Assembly: GCA_946965045.2 (NCBI GenBank)
Contig: OX337236.1
Location: 1,054,001 to 1,118,000, forward strand
Source of the DNA: Epithemia pelagica
Taxonomy: Eukaryota > Bacillariophyta > Bacillariophyceae > Surirellales > Surirellaceae
Direction: 5' to 3'
DNA length: 64,000 bases
The notes beneath the pieces were generated by a model. That model did no database searches. It saw nothing but the letters and a program-made list of their open reading frames with translations, and was not told the DNA's origin. Position numbers and translations under genes: made by a program. Below are positions 17,275 through 27,678 of the stretch, piece after piece (position 1 is the first letter of the stretch; every line of letters begins with the position of its first letter).

Positions 17275-20200
17275 ATGACACTTCCCACCAATGCTACAAC
17301 ATCTTCCGACAATGCGCCGACGGCCGTCGGCATGCCAACCCCCAATGGCCACACGATGAACGACAAACATGTGGGAATCTTGGCCATGGAAGTGTACACA
17401 CCTCGTACATATGTGAAACAAAGTGCGTTGGAGGAACACAGTGGTATTCCGGCTGGAAAATACACGCTTGGTTTGGGTCAGGAAGCATTGGGAATTACGG
17501 GGGATGCCGAAGATGTCAACTCCCTCTGTTTGACCGTCGTCCACAGCCTGTTGGAAAAGTACGTACGCGACGTGATTGTTTCAGGAAACAAGAGCAGGAG
17601 ATTGTTGGACAAGAGCAGCGGGCTCTCTAGTGTGCTTTGTCGACCGCGATGGTTAGTGTTGTTTTGGTGTACAATGACGGCATTGTCCTGAATCTTTGTG
17701 ACAGAGGTGAATGGATATGGAGTTGGCGAGGATGCTGTGGTATCATGGTGTTGTATTCGTGTTCGAACCCTGATTGACATGGTCTTACGCCTGGTTCTTA
17801 CTTTTTCTCTGGCCTTTCCTGTTCCTTTCTTGTTGTCTTCCAGATATGACATTGACCCCCAATCCGTGGGTCGTTTAGAAGTGGGAACGGAAACATTGGT
17901 GGACAAATCCAAGTCCAGCAAGACTGTGTTGATGAGTTTGTTTCCTCACAATACGGACATGGAAGGTGCGACGGTTGTGAACGCGTGTTACGGCGGAACA
18001 TCGGCATTGCTCAATGCCTTTTATTGGTGTGAATCGAGTGGTTGGGATGGTCGCTATGCCATTGTCGTGGCGGCTGACATTGCCGCATATGCGCGTGGAC
18101 CGGCAAGACCCACTTCGGGCGTGGGAGCTGTGGCCTTTTTGGTGGGACGCGATGCTCCCTTGGCCTTTGCACCGCATTTGCGAGCCACACATGCCGCCCA
18201 TGTCTGGGATTTCTTCAAACCGGATCATACAGTGGAATATCCGACCGTCAATGGACAATTGTCTCAAGTTTGTTACTTTCAGGCACTCGAAGATTGCTAT
18301 GGACGATTTGCGCAAAAAATGGAGAGGGAACTGTCTACGAACGATGGAAAACAACAACTTTCCGAACAGAATGACGAAGCTGCCAGTGACGCATTTGACG
18401 CCACCTTTCCGGATTATTGGGTGTTTCATTCTCCCTACAACAAGCTGGTCCAGAAATCGTATGCCCGTCTCTTTTTGTTGGATGCACGACGCCGCTATCA
18501 GCAGAAACTGGCCCAGCGTCGACAAACCGGCAGTGGTATTGACGACGAGAAGAAGGATGAAGACTTGTTGTTAGCCTTGGGAAAGGGTCCCTTGCGTGAT
18601 TGGTTGGCCAAGCCCATTGAAGAAACCTATGCGGACAAGGCTTTGGAAAAAGCCTTGAAAGGAGTGTCTGGCAAAGATTATCAGATGCGATTGGCCGATG
18701 CCAATGCTGCTAGCGTTGTCGTTGGCAACACATATGCCGCTTCGGTCTTTTTGGGATTGGCGTCTTTGGTTGATCGGGCTGGACGAAGAGAGGAAAATGG
18801 ATTGACTCATGGCAAACGAATCTCCCTCTTTTCCTACGGATCCGGTGCCATGGCAACCATGTATTGCCTTAATGTGTAAGTTTATTGGTTGAATTTTTGC
18901 TGGTGGTTTGTTCGCATCCAATGTCAGTTTGGAGACTAACAATCCTCGATGAACCGCATGTTGTTAAACAAGCAGTCGCAATCCCACTATGCAGACGAAG
19001 TTCACCTGTCAGTACATTGCAGAAACGATGCAGCTGACGGAACGCCTTGCCAACCGAGAGGAAGTTCATCCCGGAGATTTGGATCACGCCTTGGAAACGC
19101 GTGCTCGCATGCATCGTGCTGGAGCACCGTATAGTCCAGTCTACCCCACGGTCGGTCGTTTATTCCCTGGCACGTATTATCTTAATGGCATTGACTCTCA
19201 ATGGCAGAGAACCTATAGTAGAGTTCCGTTGGATGCACCTTTGGAAGTTCCGGTAAAGAACGGGCAGACAAATGGAGATAAATCCCCTCATCATGTCCCA
19301 TTGGCACCACCCATCGTACTACGTTTGGCACAACACGACGCCGTGTCTCATCCAGTCACGGGAAAGCTTCAGGTGATGAGCAGCACCGAGGAAGGAAACG
19401 CGGACCAACATACCGAGGTTCGCCGACGCATTGCCTGTGTTATTACAGGAACTGCTGCTGGTCTTCCGGGAGGTGAACAGGTGTTTAACGAGAATAATAT
19501 GGAGCGTCTCATTGCCGGAGAGCAATGTATTGGACCCATTTCGGCCGAGGCTAAAGAGGCGATGCTCGAAAAGAATGTTGTACAAATTCGCAAGAATGCA
19601 GACAAATCATTGGAGAAGGTCAAAGTGAATAATGAAGAAACTGTCATCAAACTGGCTGCTCAGTTGGGATCATTTTGCTTAACTGGAGCTTACGGCGTCC
19701 CAGCCGGATTGGCTCAAACGATGGACTTGGCTGCTCAAGTGGCGGTCGCCGCAGGAATGGAAGCATTGAAAAACGCTGGTTTGGTGAGTGGGAAATCCAG
19801 CGATCCTGAGGAGTGGAAGTTACCAGAACGATATCGTGATGGAACGGGTGTCGTGTACGCTAGTTCCTTCCCGGCAATGGATGCCGCTGTGGGTGAGGTG
19901 ATGCGATTCCTCAAGTCCAAAACGGTTGGTGCGGCGGGTGCCATGAGGCTTGTGTCAGCTTTGCGTGAACGAATGGCCCTGAATCTTGCCGCGATGGACA
20001 ACGGCGACGGATCTTCCCTTTCAGATGAAGATGAAGCTGCCTTTGCCCATTTGATTGCTCGATGTGGTCAGATATCACAGTCATCTGTTTCTAGCGAAGA
20101 TCAGCATGCATATGAATTTGATCGTAAATTCTTATTCCGTGTGTTGGTTTTGGGAAATGCTCAACTGGCACAATTAGCTGGTTGCCGTGGACCCAATACT

Positions 20201-21031
20201 CAAACCAATGCCGCATGTGCAGGAACCACACAAGCCATTGCCATGGCGCAAGACATGCTCATTTCGGGTCGCGCGGATCGTGTGGTTGTTGTTGCAGGCG
20301 ACAATGCCTCTGGCGATGTCTTGCTTCCGTGGCTTGGTTCAGGATTCCGGGCTTTGGGTGCCGCAACGATTGAATCGGCTGTTGAAGATGCCGCCCTTCC
20401 TTTTGACAAGCGTCGTTCAGGTTTGTTGTTGGGCGCAGGTGGCATTGGTATGGTTCTGGAAACAGAAATGAGCATGCTCGCACGGAAACAGCAAGCTTCG
20501 CCAAGAAGTTTTGAGGTGAAGGCCCGTTTGCTCCATACTCAGTACTCAAATTCTGCTTTCCACGGGGCTGCGTTGGATCGCAACCATATTGGTTCCGAGC
20601 TCAAACGTTTCTTACAAGACATTGAATTGGTGCACGGTATTAGCAAAGCGGAGGTGGCTACGCATGGAGTATACTTTTCTCATGAAACGTGTACCCACGC
20701 TACCTCTGCCACCAGTTGTGCCGGTAATGAAGTGGCGGCGCTTCGTTTTGCCTTTGGAGACGAACTCTTGTCCAAAATGTTGATTCTAAATACCAAAGGC
20801 TATACAGGACATCCCATGGGTGTATCTTTTGAAGACGTCACTGCCGTCGAAGTCCTTCTGCGACAAAAAGTTCCTCCCGTGCCAAACTACAAGGAGAAGG
20901 ATGAATACTTGGGAGATGGATTGAAGATTTCCCAAGGCGGGCCTTATGCATGCCGATATGCCATTCGTTTTGCGGCTGGATTCGGCAGCCAGGTTGCATT
21001 TGCGCTCTATGCCACCGCACAGTACGAATAG
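17275..21031 (+). CDS. HMG-CoA synthase fused to a C-terminal ketoacyl-synthase domain, 1123 aa
   Basis: CDS join(17275..17558,17844..18875,18976..21031). Exons 1-2 and the start of exon 3 form a full HMG-CoA synthase, the mevalonate-pathway enzyme that condenses acetyl-CoA and acetoacetyl-CoA. Landmarks are VGRLEVGTETLVDKSKS, the nucleophile Cys143 in NACYGGT, RPTSGVGAVAFLVG, FHSPYNKLVQKS and LFPGTYYL. Past a linker, residues about 590-1115 form a second thiolase-fold domain of ketoacyl-synthase type: NAACAGT with Cys853, SHETCT with His1008 where HGTGT is usual, and NTKGYTGH with Lys1046 and His1051. So a Cys-His-His triad is kept. Introns are 285 bp (GTACGT) and 100 bp (GTAAGT); both joins keep the frame and restore conserved sequence. 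Ordinary HMGS proteins are about 450-520 aa. The fusion is seen in one continuous exon. Confidence 0.9.
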
Positions 21032-21814
21032 ATGGAAGTCAGTCCCAAGTTACTCCTCTCCATGCGACATAGTTGACAAAAGGACAAGGCTGAAGGAACA
21101 GAGACCGAGGTGACTACCTAGGGCCTCGACAAGTATATGGTTGTCACCATATGTTGTGGAGCTCTCTCACAAGGCAAGAGTTTGCATTTGAGGATATTAC
21201 GCATACACCGAGAGGTACGATCAAATTGTGTACCAGTGCTAATCCATTTTAAGGAAAGACGTTATTACATGAGCTCGGATTAGGAAATAAAGCTATCGCA
21301 GAAAACGATTTTCCCATCAAATAGATTGCGCACTGGAAACATCGCTGCAGAGAAATGCATTAGGTGGGAGTAAGACGGTTAACGACACAAGAAACCAAAT
21401 GCGTTCCATTTCACCGAATACCTTGTTGGACGTCCAAATTAAACAGAAAACTGCTCTGTGATCCATGCAAACTCTAAAACAACATATTCAACACAGTCTA
21501 TTTCAAGTATGTCAGACTTAGTAAATATTCTCCGCTTATCGCTTTATATGAATACACTGCAAAGAGGCAAGATACCATCCACCTCAAGATACCCCATTCT
21601 AGAAGGACATCAAAATCAATCATAGTATAGGTTCCAGTTCGACCAAGCCGAAGGAAGCAATCCATTCAGTGTCTGTTCAAGGGAGAGGAATCCACCCCCC
21701 AACCAACCAAGCGTCTACGCGGCGAGCCCTGAATGCTGAACTCCGGTTCACCTTCTTTGTCACTGGCGTTCCTATGTGGCGGGTCCTGTGTGTCTCGGAC
21801 CTGGTGGCGTTTTC
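21032..21814. other. Intergenic, no gene seen
   Basis: These 783 bp lie between convergent gene ends. No convincing ORF, repeat or RNA was seen; the stretch is AT-richer than the flanking exons, as expected for 3' UTRs and spacer. Confidence 0.55.
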
Positions 21815-23362
21815 TTACGCTGGCACAGGTTCCGCTTGCGCAACAGGAAGCATTGCTAGTTCTGACTCTGTCATCGTAATCTCTCTGTCTTCAGACGCAT
21901 GAAATGAGACGTGCGTAGAACAGGTATTGTCTTTATTCAAACTGGCTCCACTTTTTTGGGAAGAGCCCTGACCAGAGAGTACTTCGTTGTATCTCCACCA
22001 TTCAAAGGGGGCATTGCCGGCTATCCTTCGGACGCGCCACTGTTTGGACCTTCGATGAGCACGTCGGCTCCACCAATAAAAGAACAAGAGTGAAGGAAAC
22101 AGGATAAAGATGGTTCCAGCACCAACGAGAATGGCCACAAAGCCTGATAAGGCGGCGGCGATCAATACTGAGATAACGGCAAAGAGAATATACCAGCAAC
22201 CCACAAGGGTAACTCCTTCAACTTTGTCATTTCGTATACACATGAGACAACAAACCACAAAAAGTCCGCAAACCGAAACAGGAAGAAGTATCCACAGGAA
22301 GTTAGGGAAGAAATAATCGTAACCAGTTTCGTAACAAGTCCACTTGTGGCAAAAACTGGCACTCTCGGAATCTTCATCCAAGCATTCGCAGGTGGCCATT
22401 TCAAATTCTTCTTCAGAATCCGTCTCGCCAATCCATCTTCTACAATATCTCTCATTCGAACTTAGTATTAAACACTGATAATGTTCGTATTCTCGAAAAT
22501 CAAGATTATGCTCATCATATTCTGCGCACCAGGGAAGGGATCATCCACAGTAGTCGAACGTTGTTAGCATCATCCTCTCATACAGAATCCCTTGAAGATA
22601 TGAGTTAAACAATCTCTTCTTACCTTCTTGTTTCCATTCCAAACATGCGCCTACATCGTTGACTTTGGTACATTCGGCTTCCGAGAATTCAATCTCCATG
22701 TGAGGTGTATAACTGCAATCGTAGCACTGCGCATCTCGGCAACACTTTTTTAAACAAAAGGTAGGTTGAGAGCAATTGGGAGAACATCCGTGGCATCTTC
22801 CATCACACTTCTTGGTCTCTCGTTGCTTGGTTTTCCAGGTTTTGCAATATTTGTACCCCAATTCGGTTTTGGCTACCGATGTACAATTGGAATAACCAAC
22901 CTCATATTCATTGTGCGATTGCTCATGGGAAGTCCAGGACATGCAAACATTTCCATCGAAATTGGTACCTTGACATTCATAATGCTCCCACTCATCATCC
23001 CAGTCGATTCCCTTGGCCAACATGGGATAGCCACCATTGTAGAATGGAAAGGAGTTACAAGTCATACCCACTCGCCGTGCCACATCCTCGTCTTTACAAT
23101 GAAGTACTTCCATATATCTTCCGTTGCTTGGATCTACAAATGTTTCCGTTACCATTGAAGCGTTCCCATACTGACACCGACTTATGTCCCGACAAAAGAG
23201 ATTGATGGATCGCTTCTTGCGGCAAGCAAAATTTTCACGGGGATCGAACAAGGTATTGCAACGCCAGGCATTGTTCACTTGAGGAATTTCGTCTTGCATG
23301 TGACCTGAACATTGAGCCGCTGAGAGTAACGACAGCAGCGGAAGCAATAGTTTCATTCTCAT
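21815..23362 (-). CDS. Cys-rich secreted-ectodomain membrane protein, two exons, 481 aa
   Basis: CDS complement(join(21815..22521,22624..23362)). The protein starts with a signal peptide (MKLLLPLLSLLSAAQCSG). A Cys-rich ectodomain follows to about residue 320, including CDGRCHGCSPNCSQPTFCLKKCC and many spaced Cys pairs. Hydrophobic spans come next at about 321-342 and as one or two helices at 354-398, then a basic YWWSRRAHRRSKQWR stop-transfer and a cytoplasmic tail. Read without splicing, the frame is cut by TGA at 22541-22543. A 102-bp intron (GTAAGA donor, CTAAC branch point, CGCAG acceptor) removes it and keeps the frame. I do not recognise the family; a cell-surface role is likely, but the ligand is unknown. 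Confidence 0.75.
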
Positions 23363-24300
23363 GGTCGCAAAGTTGATCTGAAATTAAAAAAAGAATCCTC
23401 TTGTTGGATTGGGATTGTTCCAATCCTTGATGGGTGGTGCTTGGGGTTGGTCCGAATATTACAGACAGCAACAGAAAGGAGCCTCCCGGATTGAAAGCGG
23501 CAGCGGTTTTTTCCAATTGCCTGTGGTGTGAAGTGTGTTGTGCGTGGAAACCACGCGCAGACGATGTGACTGTGACTTCCCAGCGCTGCTTCATATCACA
23601 ACAATATGATATAGTGAAAAGGTATGTCACTTACAACCGCTGCGTTTTGAACAAAAAAATCTTCAGCAGAAGACAGTTCCGAGTGAGATTCTTTCGATCG
23701 CGACCACATGGGCCGCCCTGTGAGTCTGACGATATCGGATAGCTTCGCTACACGAACGACTTATGAAGCGATAATCTATAGGTTTTGATTGGTTAGTTTC
23801 CTCTGATGATCGGAAAGTAAGTCTCCTAACGAAATGTAAAGCCTAATACAATGAGTGAAGTGGAGCCGAATACGCGTCAGTGCATATCGAAATTTGAGAA
23901 CCCACACACCGTGATGGTTCGCGTCAAGGAAATGGCCCAATGTCGTCATGGACTAGCAGGGCTAGCAATATATTTTGTATCTCTCCCACTCCCAGCTCTC
24001 CCTCTAGTAGGAGAAGAGGAATCTTAAGTTGCAAGTGCGAGGAGAGGATTGATCCTAATCTTCATCGGCTCCTTGTGTCGAACTCTATCAAACGGAACAG
24101 AACCACAGTCGAAGATGCTTTCCCTCTCTCCTGAGTCATAATGGTGGATATTGTGTCGGAGCCCTGCTAATTTGTGCAGAATTGACTTTTATCACATCTT
24201 TCGAGGTAGGAAGTTGCAACACATACCCATGAAAAGCGAGATGCAGAAAATAAGATTTTCCATTTTAAAGATGGGCATTAAAAGAGTCGTTCTTCCATGT
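23363..24300. other. Intergenic, no gene seen
   Basis: This holds the promoter of the Cys-rich membrane protein on its left and the 3' flank of the lumen protein on its right. Short ORFs here (for example 23434-23742) lack any recognisable feature. I see nothing else. Confidence 0.55.
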
Positions 24301-24963
24301 CTATTCCACTGGAACACCCAAACTACTCATGATGGTCCGAAGCGCTTTTTCGGCCATGACAACTTGTTTCTTGCTTTCATTCAAATATTTGAGTACTTCG
24401 TCTTGTCCACCTCCTGGGTTATATTCACCAAATTGTGATATGAAGGCCATCGAGTTCGACATGTTTACTGCAGAGCTCCATTCTTCGGACGCATCAAAAA
24501 ATGCCTCCAACTCGTCCGGATCCAAATCCATATTTTTGACCTTGGCAAATACCTTTTCAATCTGAAACAAGGGATCAGTTGTTGTTCGGAGCCCCAATGC
24601 TTTACGGATTGGATCGGCATCACGCTTGCATTCACCGCCATTTTCTCGGCAGACTGTTGTTTCGGACTCAAAATTGTCCAGGAGAAAGCGGATTTGTTTG
24701 TATCCCACCTTGAGGCGATCTAATTCGTCCTTGGTGGGTCCCGCCGAAGCAGCAAACGCCGGTTGTGGGTGCACCACATCTCCCAACGTTAACACGGCGG
24801 CAGTGGTCGAAGTCACCGCAAACGCCAAAGCCTCGCGACGTGATTGGACGGCGCTGTTGACAGATGCTGGATGCTGGGATGCCTGTCTTGGATCCAGAGA
24901 CGACAAAGAGTTCGCGAATCGAGCAAACCCTGCAAGGATCAACACTCCTCTAGTAATAATCAT
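24301..24963 (-). CDS. Thylakoid lumen protein with bipartite plastid presequence, 220 aa
   Basis: The N-terminus has a hydrophobic signal-like part (MIITRGVLILAGFARFANS). A hydrophilic stretch follows, then SRREALAFAVTSTTAAVLTL ending in QPAFA-AS near residue 73. The twin Arg, hydrophobic core and AxA cleavage site are those of a Tat-type lumen transfer signal, so the mature protein of about 147 aa should lie in the thylakoid lumen. The mature part is helical and polar, with two Cys in CRENGGEC. It resembles the MPH2-type or PsbQ-like lumen proteins linked to photosystem II maintenance, but this is from memory of the pattern and not firm. The frame extends 18 bp upstream from a GTG; the ATG at 24963 is the first real Met. 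Confidence 0.75.
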   Translation of the reverse strand: MIITRGVLILAGFARFANSLSSLDPRQASQHPASVNSAVQSRREALAFAVTSTTAAVLTLGDVVHPQPAFAASAGPTKDELDRLKVGYKQIRFLLDNFESETTVCRENGGECKRDADPIRKALGLRTTTDPLFQIEKVFAKVKNMDLDPDELEAFFDASEEWSSAVNMSNSMAFISQFGEYNPGGGQDEVLKYLNESKKQVVMAEKALRTIMSSLGVPVE

Positions 24964-25270
24964 TGCGTTCGAAATCCACACTGGGGAAGGAAATGACTCC
25001 TAAAGGTAGACCTCTTTCTTACAACTTTGAATGAGTTGTCACCAGCAAAGATTTGGCATGGGATGGAGTCAAGCTGCCCAAGTGGAGTACGAAAGGATGT
25101 GGTCGCTCTTTTCGGTCGCTGTTCATTGTCGTGTCGCCGTTCACCAAAAAATAAAAATGTAGATGCAAGGCTAAGAGGTAACTCTAAAATAACATCTTCC
25201 TTTCGTCATCTGCTTTCAGATTCCTCCACTTTGATAATCACGCTACCTTATATATGCAATATGCCTGCCA

Positions 25271-26494
25271 CTATATCCCCTTGGCCGTTTCGTGTAGTAG
25301 CAAATGGGTGGTCTCGCTGTTGGGATCAAGATGGTATGCACAATTCAAGGGTAGTTTCCCTTGATGATCCGTAATGGTCAAAGCCTGTCGGTTGTACCGA
25401 ATAAGTGCTCGACATATCTCTACTGGATTGTCCACTCGTTTCGACGCATAATGAAGAGGAGTGCCACCTGAGCTTTGATTTTGACTTGTTAAAACCCATG
25501 GATACCTTTCCGCCAACAACTCAACAGATTCAGCTGTATTGTGTTTGGCTGCTAGTCGCAGCATCGATCGAATTGTATTTTGACCAATACGTGGCATTTG
25601 ATCCAATAAATGCAGAATCACGTCTTTTGTTTGATATCCAACTGCAGTCATGACCGGAGACCATCCTGATTGATTTTGAACCGACAGTGATACAGGGGCA
25701 TTTTCCACCAAGTAGGAAATAATTGCTAGATTGTCCTGATTGTTTCGTCCATATCGACAAGCACAATGGAGAGGGGTCCATCTTTTGTAGTCGATCGCGG
25801 CGATGCTCTCTTCACAGAGTGCATGAAGTCGTTTGATGGTTGAGACTGGTGCGTCGCTGAAGGCTGCATGGTGCATGGGATAGTGACCTCGCGAATCCTG
25901 CTTCCCCGCCGCTTCAGGATATGTATCCAACAAGAAGTCAACAACATCGGCCGACTGCTTCTTGTAAAAACTCAGTGCTACATGCAAAGGATATCGTCCG
26001 TCGTTAACAGGAGTGCAGACTGCGTGTGGATTTTGAAAATGCAAAAACTTGACCACTTCTAACGATGCATTCATTTCACAAGCAATGTCGATCGGTCGAT
26101 ACCCTGAAGTATCGAACATGGCTCCAGGATGGGCCTCAAAGACTTTCTCGACCAATTGAAGGGTAGGTTGCAGTTGTAACATGACAAAAAGAGGGTAGAC
26201 TTCCTCGACTCGGCCATCCGACAATTTGAATTCATATTTCCTTTGACAAATGACAGGAAATTGAGTGACTAAATCAAGAATTGCTTCGATATGCAACTTC
26301 TTTTCCGAGCTTGGACAATAGTCATCGATATGTTTCTGCAGCGTCAATTCTAGTATCCGTTGGGCGACGATGGTTCTCACAATCTCCTCTGCACCTGAAG
26401 GTAGATCAATTCTCTGAACAGAGCAGTATTCCTTGTCTTGCTTCTTCATCATCAGCTCTTCGTCATTTCGAGATCTACAAGGCGAAGATTTCAT
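25271..26494 (-). CDS. Ankyrin-repeat protein, 407 aa
   Basis: From about residue 130 to the end there are consecutive ankyrin repeats, seen as GYRPIDIACEMNASLEVVKFL, DGRYPLHVALSF, RGHYPMHHAAFSD, RWTPLHCACRYG, GWSPVMTAVGYQ, GGTPLHYASKR and GKLPLNCAYHL. The N-terminal 130 residues are charged, with no clear domain and no signal peptide, so the protein is probably cytosolic or nuclear. Large families of such ankyrin proteins exist in diatoms; partners cannot be predicted. The gene has one exon. The ATG at 26494 (MKSSPCRS) precedes an AT-rich leader, and a G-rich 7-bp repeat lies about 320 bp upstream. Confidence 0.85.
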   Translation of the reverse strand: MKSSPCRSRNDEELMMKKQDKEYCSVQRIDLPSGAEEIVRTIVAQRILELTLQKHIDDYCPSSEKKLHIEAILDLVTQFPVICQRKYEFKLSDGRVEEVYPLFVMLQLQPTLQLVEKVFEAHPGAMFDTSGYRPIDIACEMNASLEVVKFLHFQNPHAVCTPVNDGRYPLHVALSFYKKQSADVVDFLLDTYPEAAGKQDSRGHYPMHHAAFSDAPVSTIKRLHALCEESIAAIDYKRWTPLHCACRYGRNNQDNLAIISYLVENAPVSLSVQNQSGWSPVMTAVGYQTKDVILHLLDQMPRIGQNTIRSMLRLAAKHNTAESVELLAERYPWVLTSQNQSSGGTPLHYASKRVDNPVEICRALIRYNRQALTITDHQGKLPLNCAYHLDPNSETTHLLLHETAKGI

Positions 26495-27678
26495 GGCAGG
26501 ACAACAAGCAGCGGCAACAATCGGGGCTTTGAGTGTGTGATGGTGATTTTATCAAGAATGCTCTTAGCTTTACGATAAAGGTGCTGTTGTTGCACCGCGA
26601 AGCACGCTCTTCGGGTTGTTGGTTGTAATGTATCTGTACTCGTACAGATACATAGATAGTACTCCATAAGAGTGTATTAGCAAAACTATAGCCCACAAAG
26701 TCGGCATGTGCGCGAATCCGTTGAACGGAAGTCTGGTTGCCCGTGTGTCCGTTTATTCTTGTCGTGTATGAAAAGCAAGTGGCCGGACGGACGGTGGCCG
26801 GACGGGATTCGATGTCCCCAATCCCCAATCCCCAATCCCCAATCCCCAAACCCCAAGTCCCAAGTCCCCAGCCACCCGAAACCCGACCCCGACCCCGACA
26901 CCCGCCACAAGTCAAGTCAAAGTCAGAAAGGGCGATGCCAGTCGCCAATGAAATGATTGGCCCATGATGCGTGAATTTTTCAAAGATCCCATCCATCACC
27001 CCATAGGCAATCTCATTCTCTTCCATGCATCCAGAGGACGAATCATCCCTGTGAAAAGCAGAGGCAGAACAAAGAGGTCAGTGACGATAAAGTATGCTTG
27101 TCACTTGCGAGAACTATACTATCAACGAAACAGTTTGGGCCAGTGAGGAAAAAACATTCGATTCCAACTGCTGTGTGACTTATCCCATACGAGAATGAGC
27201 AGAAACGAGACAACCACAATTCTCTGAGGCCTGTGTATGTGAGGCAAAGCAAAAACCTGCTATGTCCCCACATTGGCATGTACAAAGCTGCGTCCACGAG
27301 TTCTCATAGATCTGTGCTGCCTCTTCTTCGTTGACATACAGGCTTAGCTGCATATCCATTCATTTTGTCGTGAACTCCCAACCCCGTAAGTCGAGATCGG
27401 CGTAGAGCTTTTGTAACAACGACAGGATAGACGTGTCAATGATTCATAAAGTTTGAGATCGCAATGCATTCGTCAATGCAAGTGAGTGATTTTATGGTAA
27501 TTTACGGCTGAGACATGTTCGATTTATGTGCCTATGCTGAGAGTTTGACTTGACCAGCCTTTCTGGTTGTTCTCTTTGGTAAAACTCTCAACAAACTTGC
27601 CACTTCCATGTCATGCAAATCGCAGTGCCTGTCAGATCTGAATAGGACCCTACTCTTTCTCTCAAAACTCTGTCTGTT
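26495..27678. other. Intergenic with divergent promoters and a simple repeat
   Basis: This 1.2-kb stretch separates the divergent ankyrin and Mpv17-like genes. Apart from the TCCCCAA repeat annotated separately and a short GGCCGGACG duplication near 26780-26803, I see no gene or RNA. Confidence 0.55.
26815..26849. repeat. (TCCCCAA)5 simple repeat, G-rich on the minus strand
   Basis: Five exact 7-bp units are followed by degenerate CCCCAAG/TCCCAAG copies and a CCCGACCCC tract to about 26890. The minus strand has regularly spaced runs of four G and could form a G-quadruplex. Confidence 0.9.

Noticed and set aside
16756-17544. N-terminal extension of the methyltransferase ORF (657-aa version)
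   Set aside because: It runs antisense through exon 1 of the HMGS gene and its sequence looks like the complement of that exon. The ATG at 16755 starts just before the conserved part.
18876-18994. HMGS intron 2 with GTGTAAG donor and the acceptor at 18994
   Set aside because: It keeps the frame, but the donor is weaker than GTAAGT. The GTAAGT/AAGCAG pair (18876-18975) also keeps the frame and restores a Val seen in other HMGS proteins.
22541-22543. In-frame TGA in the Cys-rich membrane protein as a selenocysteine codon
   Set aside because: A 102-bp intron with GTAAGA donor, CTAAC branch point and CAG acceptor removes it in frame, so selenocysteine is not needed. No SECIS element was identified.
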